Origin: a virus
Strand: one strand, 5' to 3'
IMG/VR virus record: IMGVR_UViG_3300030060_001311
Coordinates: 1 to 64,000 of that record
DNA length: 64,000 nucleotides
The number at the start of each line of letters is the position of its first letter. The stretch's first letter is position 1. Below are positions 35,600-43,002 of the stretch, piece by piece. Both the position numbers and the translations under genes were made by a program. The notes below the pieces were generated by a model. That model worked only from the letters and a program-made list of their open reading frames with translations, did not search any database and was not told the DNA's origin.

Positions 35600-36222
35600 T
35601 ATTTAGTAGGTGGTTCTAATAACTTTCTTAGGTGTGCTTTTGTTTCTTCATCAAGGTTATCATAAATCATCCCCGCAGTCGCGTATGCTCCTACCCCCGC
35701 ACCTGCACCTCCAAAAATATTCATTGCTGTATCTGAAATGCCTAATTGTTTATAAAGAGGGTCAGCAACAGGTTGAAGGAGAAATCGATCTACACCAGAG
35801 GGAGAAGGATAGGTTGGTCCACGTTCACCTCGTTTAGCCATTGCGGCATGGTTACGAACTAAGAACTTATGAAGCTTGTCCGCCTTAGCTTGTTTTAATC
35901 TTAGTCTTTCGATCTCTGGATTAGGTAGTCGTGGTGATACTCGTGGTGCTCCTGATCGTGTAGTAGTTTTTCTTGCTATTTCATCTACAGGTAACATAAA
36001 TCTTTGCCGTCCTACATTGATTGCACTTCTAGCTGCATTTTTAGGCAGCATTGCCATAGTCATCAAAAAATCATCTTGAGCTTTTTGGTTAGCTATCATT
36101 TGGTTTAAAGGATCTAAGGTAGGTTCGGTATCTGACGCATTTTCTAACATAGAATAATAAACGTCAGGCATTTCTTCGTCTGATAAAAGCAATTCGGTTA
36201 TACGATCGAGATCCGCCATCAT
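35599..36222 (-). CDS. Hypothetical packaging-region protein (207 aa)
   Basis: Basic in the middle (residues 80-130, including ERLRLKQAKADKLHKFLVRNH), with a Gly/Ala-rich hydrophobic segment near 170-187. It overlaps the ART-like gene by one base and could be its partner (immunity or delivery). No family recognised. An imperfect promoter (TTTACA, 18 bases, TATACT) precedes it but lies too near the start codon for a usual leader. Confidence 0.45.
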   Translation of the reverse strand: MMADLDRITELLLSDEEMPDVYYSMLENASDTEPTLDPLNQMIANQKAQDDFLMTMAMLPKNAARSAINVGRQRFMLPVDEIARKTTTRSGAPRVSPRLPNPEIERLRLKQAKADKLHKFLVRNHAAMAKRGERGPTYPSPSGVDRFLLQPVADPLYKQLGISDTAMNIFGGAGAGVGAYATAGMIYDNLDEETKAHLRKLLEPPTK

Positions 36223-36274
36223 CGAAGTATAAGCTAACTACCAACAGAATGTAAAACGAATTAAAGTAAAGCGG

Positions 36275-36592
36275 TTAGGGCGATGGGTGGGAACCTTGGT
36301 TCGCGGTAGCTTTTTTCTTAGCCCGTCGTTCCCTAGCCTTAAAATTTAGACTATCTTTTGTATTGCGTATTTCATCTTCCATGTCTGACCAAAAGGCATC
36401 CCTGAACAACTGTTCGTGGTCCGCGGATAATTTAGTATGAATAATTAAATCTTTTTCTTTAGGAATCCAATCTTCCCAAAACTGTTTACGTTGATCTGAC
36501 CATTGCCATTTGATTTCACCTAACTCAGGTTTTGCGTAAATGTGATAACCGAATATTAATGGTTCTTTAAATTTTGGTACTGTTTTTGGCAT
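36275..36592 (-). CDS. Hypothetical protein (105 aa)
   Basis: A Trp-rich, charged protein (IKWQWSDQRKQFWEDWIPKEKD) with a basic C-terminus (FKARERRAKKKA). It lies just after the o-spanin in reading order. No family recognised. Confidence 0.45.
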   Translation of the reverse strand: MPKTVPKFKEPLIFGYHIYAKPELGEIKWQWSDQRKQFWEDWIPKEKDLIIHTKLSADHEQLFRDAFWSDMEDEIRNTKDSLNFKARERRAKKKATANQGSHPSP

Positions 36593-36973
36593 TTATTTTT
36601 CTTGCGGCATAGTTACTTTTCTATAATATACAACCACATCTTTAAGTTCCGTTATATAACGTTTTATTTCTTGCATATTATAAGCCATAACTTCGTAATC
36701 AGGAATTGTCATAGCCAAGAAGACTAGTTCACCCTCTTGTTCTTCTATCCTTGCTAATTGGTCTTCCCAGTTATCAGGAGTTATTGCAATCCACTGTAAT
36801 TCTTTTAAATCTATTTCTCGCGGCATAATAGGTTGTACTATTTGCCGTTCCATAGGTTTTGCAGTTATTTGTATCGGATTAGTTGGTAGTAGGCTGCAAC
36901 TGGAGCCCATCATCAAGACTGTCAACAGTGCCGCTGACTTTCTCGATATCTTCCATGATATGTTTTGTACCAT
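36593..36973 (-). CDS. Outer-membrane spanin candidate, Rz1-like lipoprotein (126 aa)
   Basis: A basic start, a hydrophobic segment (AALLTVLMMGSSC) and Cys26 suggest a lipoprotein signal, although GSSC is an atypical lipobox. The mature part has the LQWIAITPDNWEDQLARIEEQEGELVFLAMTIPDYEVMAYN pattern that I recall from marine-phage o-spanins. The first 95 bases lie inside the end of the i-spanin gene in another frame, the classic Rz/Rz1 overlap. It would join the i-spanin to fuse the two membranes at lysis. Confidence 0.65.
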   Translation of the reverse strand: MVQNISWKISRKSAALLTVLMMGSSCSLLPTNPIQITAKPMERQIVQPIMPREIDLKELQWIAITPDNWEDQLARIEEQEGELVFLAMTIPDYEVMAYNMQEIKRYITELKDVVVYYRKVTMPQEK

Positions 36974-37274
36974 TATTTATCTTCCTTTCCATTTCTACTG
37001 GATCGTTTAATATTTTAGAAGCTAATTCATAGTTTTGTATAAACTGCGTGTAACGATTTAGTTCTCTTTGTGCTTTTTGACTTTTTACACTTAAGTCTTG
37101 TAACTGTTGAGTTTGTAATTCGAAGTCTGCTTTCATTGATTGAATCGCTTCTTCTTGTGTTGCGACTGCACCTTTTAGTGCGGCGTTGTTAGTTACTAAT
37201 ATTTGATTTTGAGAATAAAAGTAATACGTTGCTAAACTTAATATAAGTATTACACCAATTAATATTTTAGACAT
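36879..37274 (-). CDS. Inner-membrane spanin candidate, Rz-like (131 aa)
   Basis: One N-terminal membrane anchor (residues 4-20) is followed by a long periplasmic coiled coil (about 28-85), the i-spanin layout. The o-spanin candidate begins inside its 3' end. The pair lies 22 kb from the lysozyme gene, so lysis genes are scattered in this phage. Confidence 0.65.
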   Translation of the reverse strand: MSKILIGVILILSLATYYFYSQNQILVTNNAALKGAVATQEEAIQSMKADFELQTQQLQDLSVKSQKAQRELNRYTQFIQNYELASKILNDPVEMERKINNGTKHIMEDIEKVSGTVDSLDDGLQLQPTTN

Positions 37275-37794
37275 CTTTTGTTACTACGTTTTGAAACAGA
37301 TCAAATAAGTCTCTAGGATATATTCCGTCGTGTTGTTTTTGGTATTGTAAAACAGAAGGCATTATTTCTCGGGCAAAAGGAGATAATGTTCGAGAGCCAA
37401 TAATATCGTTGAACTTTGGTTTTTTAACATTTTCTATAAAGAAGTTAATAAAATCTTTATATTCTTTATTAACGAGTTCTGGATTAAGGTCTGTTTCTAC
37501 ATCAGGGTCGTAACCTTCTGAAAAGAAACTATATGGACTTTTTTGATAATCTTTTTGTAGTATGTAGTCAGGGGTAAATCTTTTTCTATCTTCTTGTCTT
37601 AGTTTTTCTAAAAAATCAAGCTGTGCAGCAGATTGTCCTATAGGTTGATCGGGATCTGCGAGTTCATCCATAATCTCATTTATTCGATCAACACGAGGAG
37701 AAGTTTTAACCTCAGGTTCGACTATTAAAGGTCCAGGAAACTCACCTTCCTGTTTCGAAATAATATAATTAGTAAGACCATCTAACAAATCCAT
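37267..37794 (-). CDS. Hypothetical protein, first gene of the packaging/lysis run (175 aa)
   Basis: An acidic, Pro-containing protein (EGEFPGPLIVEPEVK, PDYILQKDYQKSPYSFF). It overlaps the i-spanin start by 8 bases. It is the first gene after the non-coding region 37795-38071, so a promoter should lie in that gap. Function unknown. Confidence 0.5.
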   Translation of the reverse strand: MDLLDGLTNYIISKQEGEFPGPLIVEPEVKTSPRVDRINEIMDELADPDQPIGQSAAQLDFLEKLRQEDRKRFTPDYILQKDYQKSPYSFFSEGYDPDVETDLNPELVNKEYKDFINFFIENVKKPKFNDIIGSRTLSPFAREIMPSVLQYQKQHDGIYPRDLFDLFQNVVTKDV

Positions 37795-38025
37795 CTCAAA
37801 AGTATAATCGTAAAAAATTTTTTCGCAAAATTTTTTTTCATAGGGACTTATTTGTAAAGTACTTGCAATCGGAAGGCTGAACCCAAGGAGCGGCGGAGGG
37901 TGAGGACGTAGATAGCGGCTAGGGGGGTATAGGGGGCGTTGTAAGGGTAGCTATATGTGGGGTAAGGGTAGAGGTAGTCTTGGCAATACTAAAGGCTAGG
38001 GCTAGGGCTAGGGTATATCGTAGAC
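37795..38025. other. Non-coding G-rich region with GCTAGG repeats
   Basis: No supported gene. Next to the 37794 start there is an A/T block (runs of A and T around 37810-37840). Then 37890-37980 is G-rich on the plus strand, with runs of six, five, three, four and three G between 37922 and 37968. Three tandem GCTAGG units lie at 37995-38012. This could be a regulatory, packaging or secondary-structure element. Confidence 0.5.
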
Positions 38026-38053
38026 ATAAAAAAGGGCTACGAATGTAGCCCTT
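38026..38053 (-). terminator. Rho-independent terminator after the 38072 gene
   Basis: On the minus strand a perfect 9-bp stem (AAGGGCTAC / GTAGCCCTT) with a 4-base loop is followed by six T. It ends the single-gene unit 38072-38482. Confidence 0.85.
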
Positions 38054-38071
38054 AGGTAAGGTAGCTAGAGG

Positions 38072-38482
38072 TTAGCTAACTAGTGGTTTAATACCGTTGG
38101 ATTTGTTCCATGCATCAAGACCTTTCATTTTCTTAATGTATGTACACATAATCTTTTGCGGTGTTTGATCGTACAGATCGCCGTTAGCTCTGCACCATGT
38201 CATATCACCTGTAGCCTTTTCTGCTACTTCATTAATCTGTTTTACAGTAGCAGTACCGCCTAGATCATGTATATAACCCAAGACTAGTTGTACTTGTCTA
38301 GGGGCTACTACAAAGTCAGCTAAAGCATTATCAGTCAATGACAATGTCATAGTTAAAGGAACACCACCATTACCACCTTTGCCAGTAGGTGTGAAAGGGT
38401 TAGCACTTATTTCAGCTTTTCTTTTATCTACATTAGCGGTAGCTGTTTTGACCGCTAATCTATCTTTTGCTTTGTTATCCAT
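38072..38482 (-). CDS. Winged-helix-like small DNA-binding protein candidate (136 aa)
   Basis: A basic N-terminal tail (residues 1-35) is followed by a compact domain: VVAPRQVQLVLGYIHDLGGTATVKQINEVAE, then a spacer, then QTPQKIMCTYIKKMKGLDAW. The layout resembles the proteins at 38838 and 47284. It stands alone between a non-coding region and a strong terminator, suggesting high expression. A DNA-binding role is inferred from predicted fold and charge. Confidence 0.5.
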   Translation of the reverse strand: MDNKAKDRLAVKTATANVDKRKAEISANPFTPTGKGGNGGVPLTMTLSLTDNALADFVVAPRQVQLVLGYIHDLGGTATVKQINEVAEKATGDMTWCRANGDLYDQTPQKIMCTYIKKMKGLDAWNKSNGIKPLVS

Positions 38483-38800
38483 GTTGGATACCTCTTAGGC
38501 TATTAGTTAGTTAAGTATTAATAAGTTAGCCTATTGCCTTATTAAGTACCTATTATATAACTAAAGTACTTTACTTGTATATAAATAAACCTATTTATTT
38601 TAATTATTTATTAATTAAGATTTTACGGATTTTAGGGATTAAATAACTATAAGAATCGCACGAATCTTTTTTATTTTTAAACGAATCGCACGAATCTATT
38701 TATTATGTATAGAGTGGAAGGGAAGGGTTGAGTAGAGCGACGGATAGAGTGATAGAGTAGATTAAGTGATAGAGTAGAGCGTAGAGTAGAGCGAGCACAA
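38483..38800. other. Non-coding region with direct repeats and purine-rich tandem units
   Basis: No supported gene. Two copies of GAATCGCACGAATCT lie at 38653-38667 and 38683-38697, and a one-mismatch partial copy lies at 39253-39266. From about 38705 to 38796 the plus strand is purine-rich, with repeated GATAGAGT, AGAGTAGAGCG and similar units. A TATAAT on the minus strand near 38555 may be the promoter of the 38072 gene. Confidence 0.5.
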
Positions 38801-38822
38801 AAAAGGGGACCGAAGTCCCCTC
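38801..38822 (-). terminator. Rho-independent terminator, copy of the capsid terminator
   Basis: The stem GGGGAC / GTCCCC around a TTCG loop (minus strand) is followed by six T. The same stem-loop core ends the capsid gene at 26741-26764. Confidence 0.8.
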
Positions 38823-38837
38823 GTTCGTTAACCGTGG

Positions 38838-39131
38838 TTAGCTGACAGTAATCAGCTTTTCCTTGATCAAACGTTTTCTATAATGAGCCCAAATATCATT
38901 CGGCTCTTGGACTGTTTGCAGTCCCGCTTTGACCAATGCACTCTCGGTCGAACCGTCAGTGCCGATCAGCTCACCCACCGTCATGGTGTGATCTTTCGCA
39001 GCGATTAACGCTTCGATGATCTTCCCTGCTTGAGGTGGGAACTTTCCTTTTGGCGTAGCAATCAAAGTAATCACTGCGTCGTAGTTAATTGACCCTCTTT
39101 GGGCTCCTGCTTGATAGTTTTTATCTATCAT
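38838..39131 (-). CDS. Winged-helix-like small protein (97 aa)
   Basis: The domain reads FPPQAGKIIEALIAAKDHTMTVGELIG, then QTVQEPNDIWAHYRKRLIKEKLITV. It aligns by eye with residues 60-123 of the 47284 protein: both have F-x-PQ, a middle helix, a Q-x-P-x-x-I...Y-x-KRL-x-x-E end. The gene is alone between its own repeated promoter (39187-39215) and a strong terminator. Codon use is GC-richer than most neighbours. A transcription or nucleoid role is inferred. Confidence 0.55.
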   Translation of the reverse strand: MIDKNYQAGAQRGSINYDAVITLIATPKGKFPPQAGKIIEALIAAKDHTMTVGELIGTDGSTESALVKAGLQTVQEPNDIWAHYRKRLIKEKLITVS

Positions 39132-39186
39132 AATAATTCTCCTTTCTTTAGTTAATTCTTAAATAACCTTTATTTAAGATAAGTAT

Positions 39187-39220
39187 ATTATTGCTCAGAT
39201 ACAAGCGAAAGTAAAGCACT
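39187..39220 (-). promoter_or_regulatory. Repeated early promoter, copy upstream of 39131
   Basis: Minus strand: AGTGCTTTACTTTCGC with TTTACT as the -35 (39210-39215), a 17-base spacer and AATAAT (39187-39192). The GTGCTTTACTTT block recurs before other early genes. Confidence 0.5.
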
Positions 39221-39265
39221 ATAAAGAGTCCAGGATTACGCCACCAGGAGCGATTCGCACGAATC

Positions 39266-39796
39266 TTAATCCGCGGCTATCTCTCCTTCAACAACTTTTG
39301 CATCCAAAGTTCTTTTCTTAATAAGGTTTTCGAGTCGATCGAGTATGTCGTCCTTTGACATCAGATCGATTTTCGCGGTTAATATTTCACGTCTATCAAT
39401 GTAGAGTCCACCAGCTTTCCCTCGATGGACCTCGGCTGTGATGGCTGCGGATATTTGACCTTGGTCCTTTGCCTCCTCTCTGAGGTCGTGTAGAGTAGAG
39501 AGGTGTGTCTCCAGGGAAACTGCATCTCTCTCCGAAGCTGCGATTTCCAAGTCGATCAAGTAGTTTCGTACAACAGGGTTATGGTTTAGTAATACGCTGC
39601 CTTGTGTCTTCGCACCCTTGCGATCCTTTGTATACCCTGCTTTTATCGCTGCTTCAGTGGCTGTCTGTCCTTTGAAGTACTCTTTACAAAATTTCTTTTG
39701 TTTAGAGTTGAGTGGCTGCCAAATCTTACCCTTGTCGTCAACAAATGATTTACCGTCTTCTGTTGGCATCAATGATGTATAAGTGAGTTGTTTCAT
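39266..39796 (-). CDS. terS: Terminase small subunit (176 aa)
   Basis: After a 35-residue lead the sequence LNSKQKKFCKEYFKGQTATEAAIKAGYT...GSVLLNHNPVVRNYL is the helix-turn-helix signature of the Terminase_2 family. The following helices (EREAVSLETHLSTLHDLREEAKDQGQISAAITAEVHRGKAGGLY-like) are typical too. It recognises viral DNA and starts packaging by the large subunit. It is isolated from terL by 4.7 kb and lies beside repeat-rich non-coding DNA. Confidence 0.85.
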   Translation of the reverse strand: MKQLTYTSLMPTEDGKSFVDDKGKIWQPLNSKQKKFCKEYFKGQTATEAAIKAGYTKDRKGAKTQGSVLLNHNPVVRNYLIDLEIAASERDAVSLETHLSTLHDLREEAKDQGQISAAITAEVHRGKAGGLYIDRREILTAKIDLMSKDDILDRLENLIKKRTLDAKVVEGEIAAD

Positions 39797-40073
39797 TCTA
39801 CCTCCGAGCTTCGCATAAAGTTATTACAATCATATTAGTTTTATTATCAAATAAATAGTTTTCTCATGCCCTCTAGGTAATCTTACCATAGTTTCTAATA
39901 GACTAATAGAATTCTATTAGTTTTGCAGAACTAAAGAATAGAGTAACCAAGAGACTTACAGAACGAATCTATTAGTTTATTAGAGATATTAGTACATTTG
40001 AAAAACTTTTTTCAAAAACTTTTTTAATTTCTCAGATAACAATACACATAGATTAATAGAATGTGATAGACAT
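39797..40073. other. AT-rich intergenic region with TCTATTAG iterons
   Basis: No supported gene. It holds TCTATTAG/CTAATAGA-type motifs at 39894-39901, 39903-39910, 39913-39920 and 39968-39975, and an 18-bp perfect palindrome at 39903-39920. A 24-bp stretch at 39852-39875 recurs exactly inverted at 62190-62213. Runs of A and T with TTTTTTCAAAAAC occur near 40000-40025. It is a candidate origin or regulatory region. Confidence 0.6.
39852..39875. repeat. 24-bp inverted repeat, left copy
   Basis: This stretch, containing AGTTTTCTCATGCCCTC, is identical to the reverse complement of 62190-62213. The two copies bracket the early and replication genes, 22.3 kb apart. Confidence 0.85.
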
Positions 40074-40108
40074 AAAAAACCCCCGACCAACACACCGCTG
40101 ACCGAGGG
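40074..40108 (-). terminator. Rho-independent terminator after the 40122 gene
   Basis: On the minus strand CCCTCGGTC pairs with GGTCGGGGG (with wobble pairs, about 10 bp) over a 9-base loop and is followed by six T. Confidence 0.7.
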
Positions 40109-40121
40109 CAAAGATTAGATA

Positions 40122-40733
40122 TTAATAACTAAAGTTTAATAAATCGGCAATATCAACTCTTTCGGTTAAGTATCGCATCGCTGATTCTAGATGATCTCCT
40201 TCAGGATTATCGTATACAAAATGCCTAATATTAGCAGTCGTATCTTGATCATGAATTGAAATAATAATATGTATAACCTCATCATCGTTAGCTAAAAACT
40301 TATCGTAAGCTTCTTTCCAATGATCATCTTTATAAGTTTCTTTCATAAACTGTATAAACATTTTCTGTAACTTTCCAATCTCAAACTTTTTAAACTGTTT
40401 CGAAGTTAAAGTTAACATTCCGCTACCTATAGTTTCGTCTTCTTGCCAGTCGGTGTAGATGTATTCATGTTCATCTACTGGTCTCGACACAGCAGTTTTA
40501 TCCCAACTTTCGGTATTAAATACTGGATATAAATCAAAATAATATCTCGGCTCCACTACTATATTATGGTTAATATAACTATTAGTGGCTCTATACCAAT
40601 CATCTTTGATTTCTATCTTACTTCCAGCTAACCAAATGTTATGTTTGGTCATCTGTATAAATTCAGGATCACCCGCTGCTTTCAACAGTTTGTTAATCCT
40701 GGTAACATTTTCTTTTATTAGTTTTTCTAACAT
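40122..40733 (-). CDS. Hypothetical early protein (203 aa)
   Basis: A charged, Tyr- and Asp-rich protein (DEHEYIYTDWQEDETIGSGMLTLTSKQFKKFEIGK). No motif recognised. It is the last gene of an early transcript ending at the 40074 terminator and is preceded by the AAGAAAGGAGAAA-type site common to early genes. Confidence 0.5.
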   Translation of the reverse strand: MLEKLIKENVTRINKLLKAAGDPEFIQMTKHNIWLAGSKIEIKDDWYRATNSYINHNIVVEPRYYFDLYPVFNTESWDKTAVSRPVDEHEYIYTDWQEDETIGSGMLTLTSKQFKKFEIGKLQKMFIQFMKETYKDDHWKEAYDKFLANDDEVIHIIISIHDQDTTANIRHFVYDNPEGDHLESAMRYLTERVDIADLLNFSY

Positions 40734-40746
40734 TTCTTTCTCCTTT

Positions 40747-41151
40747 TTATTTATAAGTTATCGTTAACGGTCTTCTCGTAATACTCCATGCACTGTAATT
40801 TTGCATGTCTCGTATATGCTCAGACACAATCGTATAAGCGTAATCTTTGTAAACAAATATCTTTACATCACAATCCCAAGTAGTTTTGTCAGTGTAGTTA
40901 TCAAGTGAAACATTTGTTTCGGTTTTTTCAAACGTTATCGTTTCGCTCTCCTTATACTCAGTGAGATCTTCAAGATCTTCTGTATCAAATAACGCTGCTT
41001 CATTACCGTAAAAGTCTTTCGTAAAGGTACATATTTCAGTTTGCATCGGGCAATTCGTCTTTTCCCAATGGTCAGTGTTATGTACACAATCTAACCAGTT
41101 ATCAAACTGGTCTTGATGTTTTCTATATTCTTCGTAAGTTATTCTATTCAT
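40747..41151 (-). CDS. Acidic hypothetical early protein (134 aa)
   Basis: Rich in Asp, Glu, Thr and Tyr, with scattered Cys. No motif recognised. A promoter-like TTTAAT / TATAAT pair lies upstream at about 41213-41243. The composition fits small host-takeover proteins, but the function is unknown. Confidence 0.5.
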   Translation of the reverse strand: MNRITYEEYRKHQDQFDNWLDCVHNTDHWEKTNCPMQTEICTFTKDFYGNEAALFDTEDLEDLTEYKESETITFEKTETNVSLDNYTDKTTWDCDVKIFVYKDYAYTIVSEHIRDMQNYSAWSITRRPLTITYK

Positions 41152-41284
41152 ACTATTTCTCCTTTCTTTGTAGTTAAAATCGCTAAAACCTTTTTAGCGT
41201 ATAGGTATATTATAACCGCGATTTTACACGCGATTAAAAGCAGTATTCGAGCCTTCGATTCGCCCGACTGCTCACAACCGAACA

Positions 41285-41309
41285 TAAAAAACCCCCGCAT
41301 AAGCGAGGG
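41285..41309 (-). terminator. Rho-independent terminator after the 41332 gene
   Basis: On the minus strand CCCTCGC pairs with GCGGGGG over a TTAT loop and is followed by TTTTTT. It separates the 41332 gene from the promoter of the 41151 gene. Confidence 0.75.
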
Positions 41310-41331
41310 CAACGCTCGAGGGAGTCGAGCC

Positions 41332-41886
41332 TTAATTAAGTTCCCAACCATGATCATAGAGTAGATCATCAATCATTTCATTAAGGTAAGTTAAACCTAG
41401 ACGTTGAGTGATATGACAAAGACCGTCACCAAGATAACTAGTAATTTGATCGCAATCATTAGAAAGCTCGAAACCACTATCACACATATAATAACGATGA
41501 TCCATACAAAAGTAGACCGTTTGATCAGCAGACTCTTCCCAAGTACGGATAAACTCGATATCACCTTGTTCACCACGATCACATAGAACATCAACGACGC
41601 CACTACTTAACGAAGCACGAACTTCGGGAGTTATTTCTAACAATAGAGCCGCTCCAGTTTCTTCACCGAACTGAGCATAGATAGCATTGATAGGACCGTC
41701 GAAATCTTCGGGATTATATTTGTTATCTTTTATATAATCAATCACTCCACTTTGCTCATATAAATCCTCGGGACTAAATGCAAAGTACTCTAATCGAATA
41801 AATTGATTATGTACTCGTTTAATCTCCTGGATCACTGGCTGAGCTTTATCTACAAAAGCTCTCATTGTATCTTTAGTTTTATGCAT
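41332..41886 (-). CDS. Acidic hypothetical early protein (184 aa)
   Basis: I start at ATG 41884-41886, two bases after the stop of the 41889 gene; a longer frame would overlap it. The protein is acidic, with Cys residues near 105-135 (VLCDRGEQGD, YFCMDHRYYMCDSG). No family recognised. Confidence 0.5.
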   Translation of the reverse strand: MHKTKDTMRAFVDKAQPVIQEIKRVHNQFIRLEYFAFSPEDLYEQSGVIDYIKDNKYNPEDFDGPINAIYAQFGEETGAALLLEITPEVRASLSSGVVDVLCDRGEQGDIEFIRTWEESADQTVYFCMDHRYYMCDSGFELSNDCDQITSYLGDGLCHITQRLGLTYLNEMIDDLLYDHGWELN

Positions 41887-41888
41887 GA

Positions 41889-42158
41889 TTATGCCCACGC
41901 TGATTCGTAATAAGCGTCTTCTGACATCAAACACTCTTCATACTCTAATTCTACTACGGTAGAATCATTCTCAGGGTATCTAGTATGTAACTTGATCCCT
42001 GCTTCTGCTGCTGTATAACCGTCATAGTAATCGTTGACATACTTTCCGTAGTAAGTCGCGGTTACTCGTGTTGACGATGCGTCACAAGGTAATCCTGCTT
42101 TCGCATCTCTAATGCCTTGGTTATAAGCATCAATCTCTTCTTTAGTTAATATTCTCAT
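41889..42158 (-). CDS. Small acidic early protein (89 aa)
   Basis: The KEEIDAYNQGIRDAKAGLPCD start and the YYGKYVNDYYDGYTAAEAG block resemble small phage proteins made of two short helical repeats. The function is unknown. A TATACTATATATAG promoter element precedes it. Confidence 0.5.
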   Translation of the reverse strand: MRILTKEEIDAYNQGIRDAKAGLPCDASSTRVTATYYGKYVNDYYDGYTAAEAGIKLHTRYPENDSTVVELEYEECLMSEDAYYESAWA

Positions 42159-42198
42159 ATCTTTCTCCTTTCTTAGTTAATCGCTAAAAAGTTATTTT

Positions 42199-42312
42199 TT
42201 AACTATATATAGTATAGCTAGGATTTAGCGGAAATAAAGCAACGTACGACGCTATTACTAAAACGACTAAACCGAACAAAAAGAATAATAACATATTGTC
42301 TGGGTCTCTCAT
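42199..42312 (-). CDS. 37-aa membrane micropeptide
   Basis: The ATG at 42310-42312 overlaps the TGA of the 42309 gene as ATGA, and 38 codons follow. Residues 8-27 are hydrophobic (LLFFLFGLVVLVIASYVALF). The downstream half contains the promoter of the next gene, so selection on this frame is not certain. It would be an inner-membrane peptide of unknown role. Confidence 0.4.
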   Translation of the reverse strand: MRDPDNMLLFFLFGLVVLVIASYVALFPLNPSYTIYS

Positions 42313-42614
42313 TTGTTCACCTTCTCTAATATTCCGTCACCTAAGTAATAATAAATCGTTTGAGTTTGTAGATCGATTGCTTCTATATCACAACCTTCCC
42401 ATTGTAATAATATGGGATCGTCCGTTAGTGCGTCAGCTTGATAACCATGTCTATCAAAATTAAGTAATCCGAGTTGGTTATCAATCACGTTACACCACAA
42501 CTCTGCATAAAGCTGTTCTACTTTTTGAAATGCTGATAGTGTTCCTTTAAACATAAGTATCGGTTTGCCTCCATTAGTGCTCAAATAAAAATTGTAAATT
42601 GTATCTTCTTTCAT
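42309..42614 (-). CDS. Hypothetical early protein (101 aa)
   Basis: A compact alpha/beta-like protein (YNFYLSTNGGKPILMFKGTLSAFQKVEQLYAELW). It overlaps both neighbours by 4 bases (ATGA). No function recognised. Confidence 0.5.
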   Translation of the reverse strand: MKEDTIYNFYLSTNGGKPILMFKGTLSAFQKVEQLYAELWCNVIDNQLGLLNFDRHGYQADALTDDPILLQWEGCDIEAIDLQTQTIYYYLGDGILEKVNK

Positions 42615-42913
42615 ACTGCCCTGCTATTGATATTGTATAAATCGACAGTCCCTGTATAGACTGTACCACCGTCGTGGACTGGTTTTGCCTCAACATCTTC
42701 CTGGACTACAAATTTCCAATCACCGTGGTTATAGATTCGTATTATAAGATCACAAATACCACCGAAGCCATAATCGATACGACCAGCATTTATAATACCA
42801 ACAGGCGATAGATGGGTAGCGAGTACACTCAAAGCCATTCCGCCATCCTCACCAACTAATCGACGTTCGTTTTTATTCAACATATCGATAATTTCTTTTA
42901 GTTCTTTTTCCAT
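42611..42913 (-). CDS. Hypothetical early protein (100 aa)
   Basis: A mixed protein with GGMALSVLATHLSPVGIINAGRIDYGFGGICDLIIR. It is the first gene of a short coupled run and has a TTTAAT, 16-base, TATACT promoter upstream (about 42950-42980). Function unknown. Confidence 0.5.
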   Translation of the reverse strand: MEKELKEIIDMLNKNERRLVGEDGGMALSVLATHLSPVGIINAGRIDYGFGGICDLIIRIYNHGDWKFVVQEDVEAKPVHDGGTVYTGTVDLYNINSRAV

Positions 42914-42947
42914 TGCTTTCTCCTTTCTAAATAATGGTTAGTTTTTA

Positions 42948-42980
42948 ACTATATATAGTATAACCGCGACCAAGCCGAAT
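42948..42980 (-). promoter_or_regulatory. Variant early promoter with ACTATATATAGT element
   Basis: Minus strand: TGCTTTAATTCGG, a 16-base spacer after TTTAAT, TATACT, then ATATATAGTTAAAAA. Nearly the same TATACTATATATAGT block precedes the genes starting at 42158 and 43633. Confidence 0.45.
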
Positions 42981-43002
42981 TAAAGCAGTAATAGAGTTAA
43001 AA

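Noticed and set aside
36226-36272. Repeated early promoter before the 36222 gene
   Set aside because: TAAAGTAAAGC is present, but the only good -10 box ends about 4 bases before the start codon and the spacing to the shared block is wrong.
37995-38012. Telomere-like GCTAGG repeats as evidence of linear hairpin ends
   Set aside because: Only three units inside a continuous phage sequence; no protelomerase gene is visible.
41148-41372. Minus-strand frame of 74 codons
   Set aside because: It spans the terminator at 41285-41309 and the promoter of the 41151 gene, and has no ribosome-binding site; I treat the region as non-coding.
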